Origin: an uncultured Paracoccaceae bacterium | GTDB taxonomy: Bacteria > Pseudomonadota > Alphaproteobacteria > Rhodobacterales > Rhodobacteraceae | NCBI GenBank assembly: GCA_947499635.1 | Contig: CANMPD010000013.1 | Span: 1-64,000, forward strand | Reading direction: 5' to 3' | Length of the DNA stretch: 64,000 bases | Shown: one piece after another, positions 38,240 through 46,938 of the stretch | Position numbering within the stretch: position 1 is the stretch's first letter | Layout of the letters: the number at the start of each line of letters is the position of its first letter | Made by a program: the position numbers and the translations under genes | The notes under the pieces: model-generated | The model's input: the letters and a program-made list of their open reading frames with translations, nothing else | Databases searched by the model: none | Told to the model about the DNA's origin: nothing

Positions 38240-39205
38240 ATGGAAATCACTGTAACGCGGGATGTTTTTAAGCTTGCGCAGGTTTTTACAATTTCACGCG
38301 GTTCGCGGACAGCCGCACATGTTTTAACGGTTCGTATAAAAGAGGGTTCATACGTGGGGTGGGGCGAATGTGTCCCGTACGCACGATATAATGAAACACT
38401 CGAGAGTGTGACTGCCGAAATCGAAGCGTTGCCAAATCAATTTACCCGTGACCAGTTGCAATCTTTGCTTCCTGCTGGTGCTGCACGTAATGCGGTTGAT
38501 TGTGCTTTGTGGGATCTTGAAGCTAAAAAAGCGGGCAAACCTGTTTGGGAACTCGCGGGCCTGCCTGCACCCCGCCCAGAGATTACCGCTTATACCCTTT
38601 CCCTGGCTGAACCGGCTGAAATGGAAAAGCAGGCACGCGAACATGCGCACCGTCCTTTGCTGAAGATTAAGTTGGGGACAGCCGACGATATGCCACGCCT
38701 TGAGGCTGTACGCCGTGGCGCGCCCAAGGCCAAAATCATCATTGACGCTAACGAAGGTTGGTCTCCTGATATCTACGCCAAGCTTGCACCGCATCTGGTT
38801 GGGCTAGGGGTTGAACTGGTCGAACAACCACTGCCGGCAGCTGCCGATGATGCTTTGCTTGAGATGGAGCGCCCCTTGCCAGTGTGTGCGGACGAAAGCT
38901 GTCATGATCGCGACAGTCTGTCCAAGCTTAAAGGCAAATATGATGTGATTAACATCAAGCTTGATAAAACCGGTGGCCTGACCGAGGCACTTAAGTTACG
39001 CGATGCCGCATTAGAGCAAGGCTTTAAGGTGATGGTGGGTTGCATGGTTGGATCGTCTTTGGCTATGGCGCCTGCAACGCTTGTTGCACAGGGGGCGATG
39101 GTGACAGATCTTGACGGGCCGCTCCTTCTGGCCGAAGACCGAGACACTGCATTAAAATTTGACGCGGACGGGGTGCACCCCCCGCTTGCAACCCTTTGGG
39201 GATAA
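38240..39205 (+). CDS. dgcA: N-acetyl-D-glutamate racemase, enolase superfamily
   Basis: DgcA epimerises N-acetyl-D-glutamate to N-acetyl-L-glutamate in the same route. It is often annotated as a dipeptide (L-Ala-D/L-Glu) epimerase, which remains possible. The 321-residue protein has an N-terminal capping domain and a barrel. The catalytic KxK motif is LLKIKLG (about 142). The metal ligands are the Asp in IDANEGW, the Glu in VEQPLP and the Asp in CADESCHD. The second-face lysine is in NIKLDKTGG (about 235). AAAGGATAA precedes the ATG. dat starts ten bases after its stop. Confidence 0.88.
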   Translation: MEITVTRDVFKLAQVFTISRGSRTAAHVLTVRIKEGSYVGWGECVPYARYNETLESVTAEIEALPNQFTRDQLQSLLPAGAARNAVDCALWDLEAKKAGKPVWELAGLPAPRPEITAYTLSLAEPAEMEKQAREHAHRPLLKIKLGTADDMPRLEAVRRGAPKAKIIIDANEGWSPDIYAKLAPHLVGLGVELVEQPLPAAADDALLEMERPLPVCADESCHDRDSLSKLKGKYDVINIKLDKTGGLTEALKLRDAALEQGFKVMVGCMVGSSLAMAPATLVAQGAMVTDLDGPLLLAEDRDTALKFDADGVHPPLATLWG

Positions 39206-39215
39206 GGAGACTACC

Positions 39216-40076
39216 ATGACCCGCACCGTTTATGTGAATGGCGAATACTTACCCGAGACCGAAGCCAAGATTTCGATCTTTGACCGTGGTTTTCTTTTTG
39301 CAGACGCAGTTTACGAAGTAACCAGCGTTCTGGGCGGGAAACTGATCGATTTTGAAGGTCATGCCGTCCGTTTGCAGCGCTCACTCAATGAGCTGGACAT
39401 GCAAAACCCTTGCACCAAAGAAGAGCTACTAGAGATCCATCGCAAATTGGTTGAGCAAAATAATATCGATGAAGGTCTCGTGTACTTACAGGTGTCACGT
39501 GGCTCTGACGGTGACCGCGATTTTGTGTTCCCTCCAGAAGACACGCCGCCATCGTTGGTGCTTTTTACGCAAAATAAACCCGGACTTGCAAACAGTGCCG
39601 CTTCGAAAAAAGGCGCTAAAATCATCTCGATCGAGGATGTGCGTTGGGGACGTCGCGATATTAAGACTGTTCAGTTATTGTACCCGTCTATGGGTAAAAT
39701 GATGGCGAAAAAAGCCGGCTGTGATGATGCGTGGATGACCCAAGATGGGTACGTGACCGAGGGCACGTCCAACAATGCATATTACGTCAAAGATGGCAAA
39801 ATCGTTACGCGTCCGCTGTCAAATGACATCCTTCATGGTATCACGCGCAAAGCTGTGCTGCGGATGGCACAAGAAGCGCAGATGAAGGTCGAAGAACGTT
39901 TGTTCACGATCGACGAAGCCAAAGATGCGGACGAAGCCTTTACAACATCAGCATCAGCCTTTGTCATGCCAGTCATCGAGATTGATGGCGTGACACTTGG
40001 TGACGGAACACCGGGTCCGATTGCGAAACGCTTGCGTGAGATCTATCTGGAAGAGAGCCTGAACGCGGCTATTTAA
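39216..40076 (+). CDS. dat: D-amino-acid transaminase
   Basis: This class IV PLP enzyme moves the amino group of D-amino acids such as D-alanine to 2-oxoglutarate, giving D-glutamate and a keto acid. From ATG 39216 (AAGGAG upstream) it has 286 residues. The motif SIFDRGFLFADAVYEV (about 20-35) is typical of D-amino-acid transaminases. The PLP lysine is in RRDIKTVQLL (about residue 147), and the conserved Glu is in VTEGTSNNAYYV. Placed after dgcN-dgcA, it would feed D-Glu into that pathway. Branched-chain or lyase activities of the same fold are less likely given this context. Confidence 0.9.
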   Translation: MTRTVYVNGEYLPETEAKISIFDRGFLFADAVYEVTSVLGGKLIDFEGHAVRLQRSLNELDMQNPCTKEELLEIHRKLVEQNNIDEGLVYLQVSRGSDGDRDFVFPPEDTPPSLVLFTQNKPGLANSAASKKGAKIISIEDVRWGRRDIKTVQLLYPSMGKMMAKKAGCDDAWMTQDGYVTEGTSNNAYYVKDGKIVTRPLSNDILHGITRKAVLRMAQEAQMKVEERLFTIDEAKDADEAFTTSASAFVMPVIEIDGVTLGDGTPGPIAKRLREIYLEESLNAAI

Positions 40077-40105
40077 GCTAAAGAAATCAGATGTTTCAGA
40101 TATAG

Positions 40106-40130
40106 GCCGCCCTGTTGGGCGGTCTTTTTC
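40106..40130 (+). terminator. Rho-independent terminator after dat
   Basis: GGCCGCCC pairs with GGGCGGTC around TGTT and is followed by five T's. It ends the dgcN-dgcA-dat unit. Confidence 0.85.
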
Positions 40131-40446
40131 ATTGGGCTTTGTCAGTCACATTCTCTTTGAATGCGGTATCAAAGTCTGATTTTTGCGCTGGGCTGGCGTC
40201 GGTTTGATAATTCGCTTTCCAGTCATCCATGGTCATTCCATAGAAAGTCTCTCGTGCTTGGTCTTTGGTCATCTCAAGGCCACGTTCGCTTGCAGCTTCT
40301 TGGTACCAGCGGCTTAGACAATTTCGGCAAAATCCTGCAAGGTTCATCATGTCAATGTTTTGTACATCTGTACGGTCTTGCATGAGGTGCTGACGCAGGC
40401 GGCGAAACGCTGCGGCTTCCAGTTCGAGTTTGGTTTGATCATCCAT
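40129..40446 (-). CDS. DUF1244 family protein
   Basis: The 105-residue cytoplasmic protein starts at ATG 40446 (MDDQTKLELEAAAFRRLRQHL), with GGAAG upstream. It shows the DUF1244 pattern, including NIDMMNLAGFCRNCLSRWYQEAA, where a CxxC pair (about 48-51) is conserved and might bind a metal, and YGMTMDDWKANYQT. The family is small, helical and without known function. It is monocistronic and converges with dat. Confidence 0.85.
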   Translation of the reverse strand: MDDQTKLELEAAAFRRLRQHLMQDRTDVQNIDMMNLAGFCRNCLSRWYQEAASERGLEMTKDQARETFYGMTMDDWKANYQTDASPAQKSDFDTAFKENVTDKAQ

Positions 40447-40633
40447 GTGCAACTTCCGTTCCTTTTTGAGTTTTTTTCACTAATATGTCACCATTTGGTG
40501 CGTAGCTTTAGGACAGTTGCGGCAAAAATGAAATTGAGTCATAAGGTCTATGGCGATGTTTGCGATAACATTTACTATAGCAGTACATGATAGCTACAAA
40601 GCCAAATAGCTATACCTGGAGGAAATCGAGCCT

Positions 40634-42079
40634 ATGAAACGCACGCGTAGTGTTAAAATCGTCGCCACACTCGGCCCAGCATCTGAAACCTACGACATGA
40701 TCCGTGCGTTGCATGAGGCAGGCGCGGATGTTTTTCGTTTGAATATGTCTCATGGATCTCATGCAGAGATCGCAGAGAAGCATAAGATTATTCGTCAAGT
40801 TGAAGAAGATTTGGACAGCCCGATCGCGATCCTTGCTGACTTGCAGGGGCCGAAATTACGCGTGGGCGTTTTTGCAAATGGTTCTGAGACGTTGGAAGCC
40901 GGTGCCAAGTTCCGCCTGGATCTTGATCCCACAGAAGGCGATTTGAACCGGGTTTGCCTGCCGCACCCTGAAATTTTTCAAGCGCTCGAACCTGGTGCGA
41001 GCCTCTTGGTAAACGACGGTAAAATTCGCCTGAAAGTCGAAGATTGCTCTGCGGAATATGCGAATTGTGTCGTCACGACCGGTGGTGTGATTTCCAACCG
41101 CAAAGGGGTAAACGTACCCGATGTTGTTCTACCTCTAGCCGCGCTTTCTGATAAAGACCGTGCTGATTTGGAATTCGTGTGTGATTTGGGTGTTGATTGG
41201 CTCGCGCTTTCTTTTGTGCAGCGTGCTAAAGACGTTTTCGAAGCACGTGTTCTCGCGGATGGTCGTGCCGCTATCCTGTCTAAAATCGAAAAACCTTCGG
41301 CTGTTGATCAGTTTGATGAAATTCTCGATGCCTCCGATGGTATTATGGTCGCGCGTGGTGATCTTGGGGTGGAGCTTCCTGTTGCGGCGGTACCACCGAT
41401 TCAAAAACGTCTGGTGCGCAAATGTCGCGCAGCGGCCAAGCCTGTGATTGTTGCGACACAGATGCTTGAGAGCATGATTGAAAGCCCAATGCCAACACGT
41501 GCCGAGGTCTCGGATGTTGCGACAGCAATCTACGAAGGCAGCGACGCGATTATGTTGTCAGCAGAATCCGCTGCTGGGGATTACCCGATCGAAGCCGTAA
41601 GCACGATGGACCGTGTCGCGACCGAAGTCGAAAGCGATCCGACCTATGGCGATATCATCGCGGCCTCTCGTTCCTCGAGTGGGAATACACTTGCGGATGG
41701 GATCGTATCCGCGGCGCGTGAAATTGCAGAAACAACAAACGTAAAAGCGATCTGTTGCTTTACGCAATCTGGGACAACGGGTCAGTTGACTGCACGTGAA
41801 CGTCCATTGGTGCCAATTATCACACTCACGCCGATCCTGGATACAGCGCGTCGTATGGCACTGAGCTGGGGGTGCTATTGCGTTGTGACGCCGACTGTTG
41901 ACCGCTTTAAAGGTGCGGTTGTTTCAGCGGCGCGTACGGCACGTGCGGCGGGTTTCGCGTCGGAAACGGATCAGATCGTTGTGACGGCTGGTGTGCCGTT
42001 TAACGTACCGGGAACAACAAATATCCTACGTATTGCGCCCTGCGATGAACGTTTGATTTACAACACCGACCCAGAGTAG
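40634..42079 (+). CDS. pyk: Pyruvate kinase
   Basis: Pyruvate kinase makes pyruvate and ATP from phosphoenolpyruvate and ADP. The 481-residue protein has the usual barrel, lid and C-terminal effector domains. Typical segments are KIVATLGPAS, FRLNMSHGSH, the catalytic KIEKPSAVDQFDEIL (about 218-232), MVARGDLGVELP and MLESMIESPMPTRAEVSDVATAIYEGSDAIMLSAESAAGDYP-type sequence. GGAGG precedes ATG 40634 at normal spacing. A small membrane protein gene follows at 42113. Confidence 0.97.
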   Translation: MKRTRSVKIVATLGPASETYDMIRALHEAGADVFRLNMSHGSHAEIAEKHKIIRQVEEDLDSPIAILADLQGPKLRVGVFANGSETLEAGAKFRLDLDPTEGDLNRVCLPHPEIFQALEPGASLLVNDGKIRLKVEDCSAEYANCVVTTGGVISNRKGVNVPDVVLPLAALSDKDRADLEFVCDLGVDWLALSFVQRAKDVFEARVLADGRAAILSKIEKPSAVDQFDEILDASDGIMVARGDLGVELPVAAVPPIQKRLVRKCRAAAKPVIVATQMLESMIESPMPTRAEVSDVATAIYEGSDAIMLSAESAAGDYPIEAVSTMDRVATEVESDPTYGDIIAASRSSSGNTLADGIVSAAREIAETTNVKAICCFTQSGTTGQLTARERPLVPIITLTPILDTARRMALSWGCYCVVTPTVDRFKGAVVSAARTARAAGFASETDQIVVTAGVPFNVPGTTNILRIAPCDERLIYNTDPE

Positions 42080-42086
42080 GGTTGTT

Positions 42087-42112
42087 ACCAAACCTGAAAC
42101 GAGGGGTTTGGT
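42087..42112 (+). promoter_or_regulatory. Inverted repeat enclosing the ribosome site of the next small gene
   Basis: ACCAAACC (42087-42094) and GGTTTGGT (42105-42112) are perfect 8-bp inverted repeats. The GAGG ribosome site lies in the loop, and the repeat ends right at the GTG start. Folding would limit access of the ribosome to the start. Confidence 0.5.
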
Positions 42113-42337
42113 GTGATCGGATATGATGGTCTTCTTGTCATAGGGGCGTTTCTTGCTTGGCTTGGTATACCTGCATGTGTTGCAGGTTGGAGCAATGGCA
42201 AGAAACCTGTCTTTGGTATCATCTTACTTTTGGCTGCGGCGGTAAATATCGCCGTAGCTTATGGGTATAGTCCGACGGGCTACTCTTTCTCAGAACTCCC
42301 GAGTGTATTTTTCTCGGTTATGGCACGACTTTTCTAA
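42113..42337 (+). CDS. Small membrane protein, function unknown
   Basis: The 74-residue protein starts at GTG 42113 with GAGG eight bases upstream. It has two hydrophobic segments (about 7-26, LLVIGAFLAWLGIPACVAGW, and about 33-50, VFGIILLLAAAVNIAVAY) joined by SNGKKP, followed by a short, polar C-terminal part. It would be a two-helix inner-membrane protein. I do not recognise the family. It lies 33 bases after pyk and may be translated from the same transcript. Confidence 0.7.
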   Translation: MIGYDGLLVIGAFLAWLGIPACVAGWSNGKKPVFGIILLLAAAVNIAVAYGYSPTGYSFSELPSVFFSVMARLF

Positions 42338-42382
42338 TCGAATCTCTTGCTCTTTTCCCTATCCTCACTTAAGGACCTGATC

Positions 42383-42456
42383 TGTTCGCGCGGCCGGCCA
42401 ATGTGGCATGCCGAGTCGCGTGCATCCGCGATCCTAATAATCGCTTGCGGCGAACA
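42383..42456 (+). promoter_or_regulatory. Possible structured leader of rpmI-rplT
   Basis: TGTTCGC (42383-42389) is complementary to GCGAACA (42450-42456), enclosing a region with a smaller GCGAT/ATCGC stem just upstream of the rpmI ribosome site. Ribosomal protein operons with L20 are autoregulated through leaders in other bacteria. Whether this is one is not known. Confidence 0.35.
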
Positions 42457-42475
42457 AGAAAAAAAGGAGACGAAA

Positions 42476-42676
42476 ATGCCTAAAATGAAGACCAAGTCGA
42501 GCGCGAAAAAGCGCTTTAAGATGACTGCATCTGGCAAGGTAAAAGCTGCTCAGGCCGGCAAACAGCACGGTATGATCAAGCGCACTAACAAATTCCTGCG
42601 TGATGCACGCGGTACATCCACCTTGTCCGCACCGGACGCAAAGATCGTCAAGGGCTACATGCCCTACGACCGCTAA
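42476..42676 (+). CDS. rpmI: 50S ribosomal protein L35
   Basis: The 66-residue basic protein [20 protein letters not shown] is L35 of the large subunit, at normal length, with AAAAAGGAGA just upstream of the ATG. The frame reading back to 42347 is not coding. It is followed by rplT after 15 bases in the standard rpmI-rplT operon. Confidence 0.97.
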   Translation: MPKMKTKSSAKKRFKMTASGKVKAAQAGKQHGMIKRTNKFLRDARGTSTLSAPDAKIVKGYMPYDR

Positions 42677-42691
42677 GAGGAGATCTGAGAT

Positions 42692-43057
42692 ATGTCCCGC
42701 GTAAAAGGTGGAACCGTCACTCACGCCCGTCACAAGAAGGTAATCAAGGCAGCTAAAGGTTATTATGGCCGCCGTAAGAGTACCTTTAAAGTCGCCCGTC
42801 AGGCCGTCGACAAAGCGAACCAATATGCAACCCGTGACCGGAAGAATCGCAAGCGCAATTTCCGCGCGTTGTGGATCCAGCGTATCAACGCGGCTGTTCG
42901 TGCACATGACGAAGCTCTGACATACTCCCGCTTCATTAACGGCCTGAACTTGGCTGGTATTGAAGTAGACCGTAAAGTTCTGGCTGATCTGGCTGTTCAC
43001 GAGCCCGAAGCATTCGGCGCAATTGTTCGCCAAGCTCAAGGCGCATTGGCTGCTTAA
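42692..43057 (+). CDS. rplT: 50S ribosomal protein L20
   Basis: L20 binds 23S rRNA early in 50S assembly and in several bacteria represses its own operon. The 121-residue basic protein begins [19 protein letters not shown] and contains [17 protein letters not shown] and the RNA-binding [19 protein letters not shown] stretch. AGAGGAG precedes the ATG. A strong terminator follows. Confidence 0.97.
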   Translation: MSRVKGGTVTHARHKKVIKAAKGYYGRRKSTFKVARQAVDKANQYATRDRKNRKRNFRALWIQRINAAVRAHDEALTYSRFINGLNLAGIEVDRKVLADLAVHEPEAFGAIVRQAQGALAA

Positions 43058-43080
43058 GCTTTCAAAACGTTAAAACGAAA

Positions 43081-43110
43081 AACCCGCTACACTGTGTAGT
43101 GGGTTTTTTT
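43081..43110 (+). terminator. Rho-independent terminator of rpmI-rplT
   Basis: AACCCGCTAC pairs with GTAGTGGGTT (one wobble) around ACTGT and runs into seven T's. Confidence 0.9.
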
Positions 43111-43292
43111 GCGTTTTGTGGTTGCCTCTGCGGTATCTTGCGCCTTGCCCTGTGGGGGGCACTGGTGCTGCGACGTATATTGCGTCTGATAACGCGCGTT
43201 CCAGAGCCTTTGGTAACTTAACTGCGTTGCAATCTCTTGCTTTCGATGTCCTGTGTGGTAGCAGGGCAGAAAGAGAAACTTGAGAGGCCGTC

Positions 43293-44366
43293 ATGGACGA
43301 TCTGAAGGTAAAATACTTAACGCAGATTGCAAATGCGTCTGATGAAGCTGAACTTGAAGCTGTGCGGCTTGCGGCCGTTGGTAAAAAAGGCGAAGTGGCG
43401 CTGAAAATGCGCGAGCTTGGGAAAATGACACCCGAGCAACGACAAGTCGCCGGACCTGCTTTAAACGCGTTAAAAGATGAAATTAATTCGGCTTTGCTTG
43501 CGAAGAAAGCAGCCCTAGCGGATGCTGCTTTGGATGAGCGACTGCGTTCTGAATGGCTTGACGTGACTTTGCCAACACGCCCGCGCGGTGTTGGATCTTT
43601 GCACCCTATTTCTCAAGCCTCTGAAGAACTCACCGCGATCTTTGCCGAGCTGGGTTTTTCTGTCCAAGAAGGGCCACGTGTTGATACCGATTGGTATAAC
43701 TTTGATGCGTTGAACATTCCGGGCCACCACCCTGCGCGCGCGGAAATGGACACGTTTTATATGCACCGCGCCGAAGGGGATGATCGTCCTCCGCATGTGT
43801 TGCGTACGCATACGTCGCCTGTTCAGATCCGCTCTATGGAAAAAATGGGTGCGCCGCTGCGTATTATCTGCCCAGGCGGAGTGTATCGCGCTGATTACGA
43901 TCAGACGCACACGCCGATGTTCCATCAGGTCGAAGGATTGGCGCTGGATAAAAACATCTCGATGGCCAACCTTAAGTGGGTGCTCGAAGAATTCGTAAAA
44001 GCATTCTTTGAGGTGGACGATGTTGAGCTGCGCTTTCGCGCCTCGCATTTTCCCTTTACCGAGCCCTCTGCCGAAGTTGATATTCGCTGCTCTTGGGAAG
44101 GTGGCACGCTGAAAATTGGCGAAGGCGATGACTGGCTTGAGATTTTGGGCTCTGGCATGGTGCATCCAAAGGTGATTGCGGCTGGTGGTATTGATCCAGA
44201 TGTCTATCAAGGCTTTGCTTTTGGTATTGGTATCGACCGTTTGGCAATGTTGAAATACGGTATCCCCGATTTGCGTGCATTCTTTGAGAGCGATCTACGC
44301 TGGCTGCGCCACTATGGCTTCAGCTGTCTCGACGTGCCGACACTGCACGGTGGGCTAAGTCGCTAA
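43293..44366 (+). CDS. pheS: Phenylalanyl-tRNA synthetase alpha subunit
   Basis: PheS is the catalytic subunit of the alpha2-beta2 synthetase that charges tRNA-Phe. The 357-residue class II protein has an N-terminal coiled coil (about 1-95) and motifs [37 protein letters not shown] (motif 2 region) and [18 protein letters not shown] (motif 3). GAGAGG precedes the ATG. pheT follows after 103 bases. Confidence 0.97.
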   Translation: MDDLKVKYLTQIANASDEAELEAVRLAAVGKKGEVALKMRELGKMTPEQRQVAGPALNALKDEINSALLAKKAALADAALDERLRSEWLDVTLPTRPRGVGSLHPISQASEELTAIFAELGFSVQEGPRVDTDWYNFDALNIPGHHPARAEMDTFYMHRAEGDDRPPHVLRTHTSPVQIRSMEKMGAPLRIICPGGVYRADYDQTHTPMFHQVEGLALDKNISMANLKWVLEEFVKAFFEVDDVELRFRASHFPFTEPSAEVDIRCSWEGGTLKIGEGDDWLEILGSGMVHPKVIAAGGIDPDVYQGFAFGIGIDRLAMLKYGIPDLRAFFESDLRWLRHYGFSCLDVPTLHGGLSR

Positions 44367-44469
44367 TTGTCTTTGTCGCAGAAAAGCTGCGGCACATTAT
44401 TCTGGCCAATGTATGCGTATATTACGTGATCGAGTGCCAATAACCGAATTACGAAAAGGGCGCTGAGAT

Positions 44470-46866
44470 ATGAAATTCACTCTCTCCTGGCTCAAGGATC
44501 ACCTCGATACCGAGGCTCCGCTCGAGGAAATTTCTGAAACCCTGACCGACCTTGGTCTTGAGGTCGAAGGGATCTTAAACCCGCGCGATGCGCTGAGCGC
44601 TTTTACGCTTGCTAAAATCACCGAAGCTGAACAGCATCCAGACGCAGACAGGTTGCGTGTCTGCAAAGTCATGACCGACGAAGGTGAAAAGCAAATCGTT
44701 TGTGGCGCACCCAATGCGCGGGCAGGGATCACAGTGGTTTTGGCCAAGCCAGGGGATTATGTCCCAGGTCTGGATTTCACGCTATCCGTTGGTAAAATTC
44801 GCGGCGTTGAAAGCCACGGTATGATGGCCTCGTGGAAAGAGCTAGAACTCGGCGAAGATCACGACGGAATTGTTGAGCTGGACACCGGCGAAGTTGGTGA
44901 AAAACTGGTGGACTGGCTTGCTGCAAATGATCCATCCAAAGTGGATCCGGTCATTGAAATTGCGATTACACCCAACCGTCCGGATGCATTGGGTGTGTTT
45001 GGCATTGCGCGAGACTTGGCTGCGCGAGGCCTCGGTACTTTGAAAGCCACAGGTTTTGACGCAATAGAAGGCCAGTTTGCGTGTCCAATCAAAGTTAGCA
45101 TTGATGATGACACCTTGGACGGGGCACCGTATTTCACTGGTCGGGTTATCCGTGGTGTTAAAAACGGGCCAAGCCCACAGTGGTTACAGGACCGCCTGAC
45201 GGCAATCGGCCTGCGTCCGATCTCGGCGCTTGTGGACATTACCAACTTCTTCACCTTCGACCAAAACCGTCCGCTGCATGTGTTTGATGCAGCAAAAGTC
45301 CAGGGCAACCTACGTGTGCATCGCGCAGTCGGCGGTGAGACACTGGTCGCGTTGGACGAAAAAACCTATACGCTGCAAGCCGGGCAGATGGTTATTTCGG
45401 ATGATAACGGTGTTGAGAGCCTCGCCGGGATTATGGGTGGCGACGCAACAGGATGCACTGACGAGACGGTTGATGTCTTCCTTGAAAGTGCGTTCTGGGA
45501 TCATGTGCAGATTGCTATGACTGGCCGTGCGCTCAAGATTAATTCTGATGCACGCTATCGCTTTGAACGCGGTATTGATCCAGAGTCTACTTACGAGGGT
45601 CTGGAACGCGCAACGCGTATGATCTTGGATCTTTGCGGAGGTGAACCATCGGAATTGGTATCAGCAGGACAAGTCCCTGATTATGCACGTGCGTATCGGT
45701 TGAACGCAGAGCGTGTGCAATCGCTGGTGGGTATGGATATCGCCGAGAGCGAGCAGCGCCAAACATTGACGCGCTTGGGCTTTCGTTTGGATGGCGATAT
45801 GGCACATGTTCCAAGCTGGCGTCCTGATGTTCAAGGCGAAGCCGATTTGGTCGAAGAAGTGGCTCGTATAGCATCTCTGACCAAGCTTGAGGGCAAGCCG
45901 CTTCCACGTCTCACCGATGGCATCCCGAAATCCGTTATGACACCACAGCAACGGCGCCTGCAAATGGCGCGTCGTACCTGTGCCGCACTTGGTTATAATG
46001 AGGTGGTTAGCTACACTTTCATTGATAAAGCATCTGCCAGCCTGTTTGGTGGCGGTGATGATGCAACGATGTTGGCAAACCCAATCTCATCCGAGATGTC
46101 CCACCTACGCCCTGATTTGTTGCCCGGCCTTTTGCAAGCCGCAGGGCGCAATCAGGCGCGCGGCAACCAGGATATGGCGTTTTTTGAAGTTGGCCCAACC
46201 TTTACAGGTGGCGAACCGGGTCAAGAGCGTATCCAAATTTCGGGAGTGTTGATCAATAAGAACGGTCCCAAAGATGTGCATGGCAGCTCTCGCGAGATGG
46301 ATGTGTATGATGCCAAGTCTGACATCGAAGCCGTGCTTGCGGCGATTGGTGCACCTGCGAAAGTCCAAATTTTGCGCGAAGGCGATGCTTGGTGGCATCC
46401 GGGTCGTCATGGCCGCATTTGTTTAGGGCCCAAGAAAACGCTAGGTGTATTTGGTGAATTACACCCCAGAGTTCTTGACGAGTTGGGCCTCAAAGGGTCT
46501 GCCGTTGGCTTTACTATTTACCCTGATGAAATTCCGTTGCCGCGTAAATCCGGTGCGAACCGTGGTGCATTGAACATCAGTGATCTGCAAGCCGTGGAAC
46601 GTGACTTTGCCTTTGTTGTGGATGCAACTGTCGAAGCGCTGACACTTGTGAATGCTGCGACAGGTGCGGACAAGACTTTGATCGAAGATGTGCGTGTCTT
46701 TGATGAATTCATCGGTGGCAGCGTTGGCGAAGGCAAGAAATCTCTTGCGATCACTGTGCGTTTGCAACCCAGTGATAAAACGCTGACGGAAAAAGACATC
46801 GAAGGGGTGAGTGCGAAAATTGTGGCAAAGGTCACAAAAGCCACAGGTGGTGAATTGCGCGGTTAA
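44470..46866 (+). CDS. pheT: Phenylalanyl-tRNA synthetase beta subunit
   Basis: PheT carries tRNA binding and editing. The 798-residue protein has an N-terminal OB-fold tRNA-binding domain (about 40-150), B3/B4 editing domain (about 210-390), B5 domain (about 400-470), a catalytic-like core and a C-terminal anticodon-binding FDX-ACB domain (about 700-798). It starts MKFTLSWLKDHLDTEAPLEEI, standard for the family. The length is the usual 790-800 residues. A strong terminator follows. Confidence 0.97.
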   Translation: MKFTLSWLKDHLDTEAPLEEISETLTDLGLEVEGILNPRDALSAFTLAKITEAEQHPDADRLRVCKVMTDEGEKQIVCGAPNARAGITVVLAKPGDYVPGLDFTLSVGKIRGVESHGMMASWKELELGEDHDGIVELDTGEVGEKLVDWLAANDPSKVDPVIEIAITPNRPDALGVFGIARDLAARGLGTLKATGFDAIEGQFACPIKVSIDDDTLDGAPYFTGRVIRGVKNGPSPQWLQDRLTAIGLRPISALVDITNFFTFDQNRPLHVFDAAKVQGNLRVHRAVGGETLVALDEKTYTLQAGQMVISDDNGVESLAGIMGGDATGCTDETVDVFLESAFWDHVQIAMTGRALKINSDARYRFERGIDPESTYEGLERATRMILDLCGGEPSELVSAGQVPDYARAYRLNAERVQSLVGMDIAESEQRQTLTRLGFRLDGDMAHVPSWRPDVQGEADLVEEVARIASLTKLEGKPLPRLTDGIPKSVMTPQQRRLQMARRTCAALGYNEVVSYTFIDKASASLFGGGDDATMLANPISSEMSHLRPDLLPGLLQAAGRNQARGNQDMAFFEVGPTFTGGEPGQERIQISGVLINKNGPKDVHGSSREMDVYDAKSDIEAVLAAIGAPAKVQILREGDAWWHPGRHGRICLGPKKTLGVFGELHPRVLDELGLKGSAVGFTIYPDEIPLPRKSGANRGALNISDLQAVERDFAFVVDATVEALTLVNAATGADKTLIEDVRVFDEFIGGSVGEGKKSLAITVRLQPSDKTLTEKDIEGVSAKIVAKVTKATGGELRG

Positions 46867-46884
46867 TCTTTTACCGGAATTATT

Positions 46885-46924
46885 AAAAAAAGCGCCGCAG
46901 CTAAATCAGCCGCGGCGCTTTTTT
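46885..46924. terminator. Bidirectional terminator between pheT and the MscS gene
   Basis: AAAAAAGCGCCGC pairs with GCGGCGCTTTTTT around a 13-base loop. A's on one side and T's on the other allow use by both convergent genes. Confidence 0.9.
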
Positions 46925-46938
46925 GATTGGCGTGTCTG

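Noticed and set aside
38939-38953. FNR-like GTGAT-TAAC-ATCAA in dgcA
   Set aside because: The match lies deep inside coding sequence for the conserved VINIKLDK motif, so it is explained by protein sequence.
43515-44210. 231-codon frame antisense to pheS
   Set aside because: It covers a conserved synthetase gene on the other strand. It has a biased, His- and Arg-rich translation typical of shadow frames.
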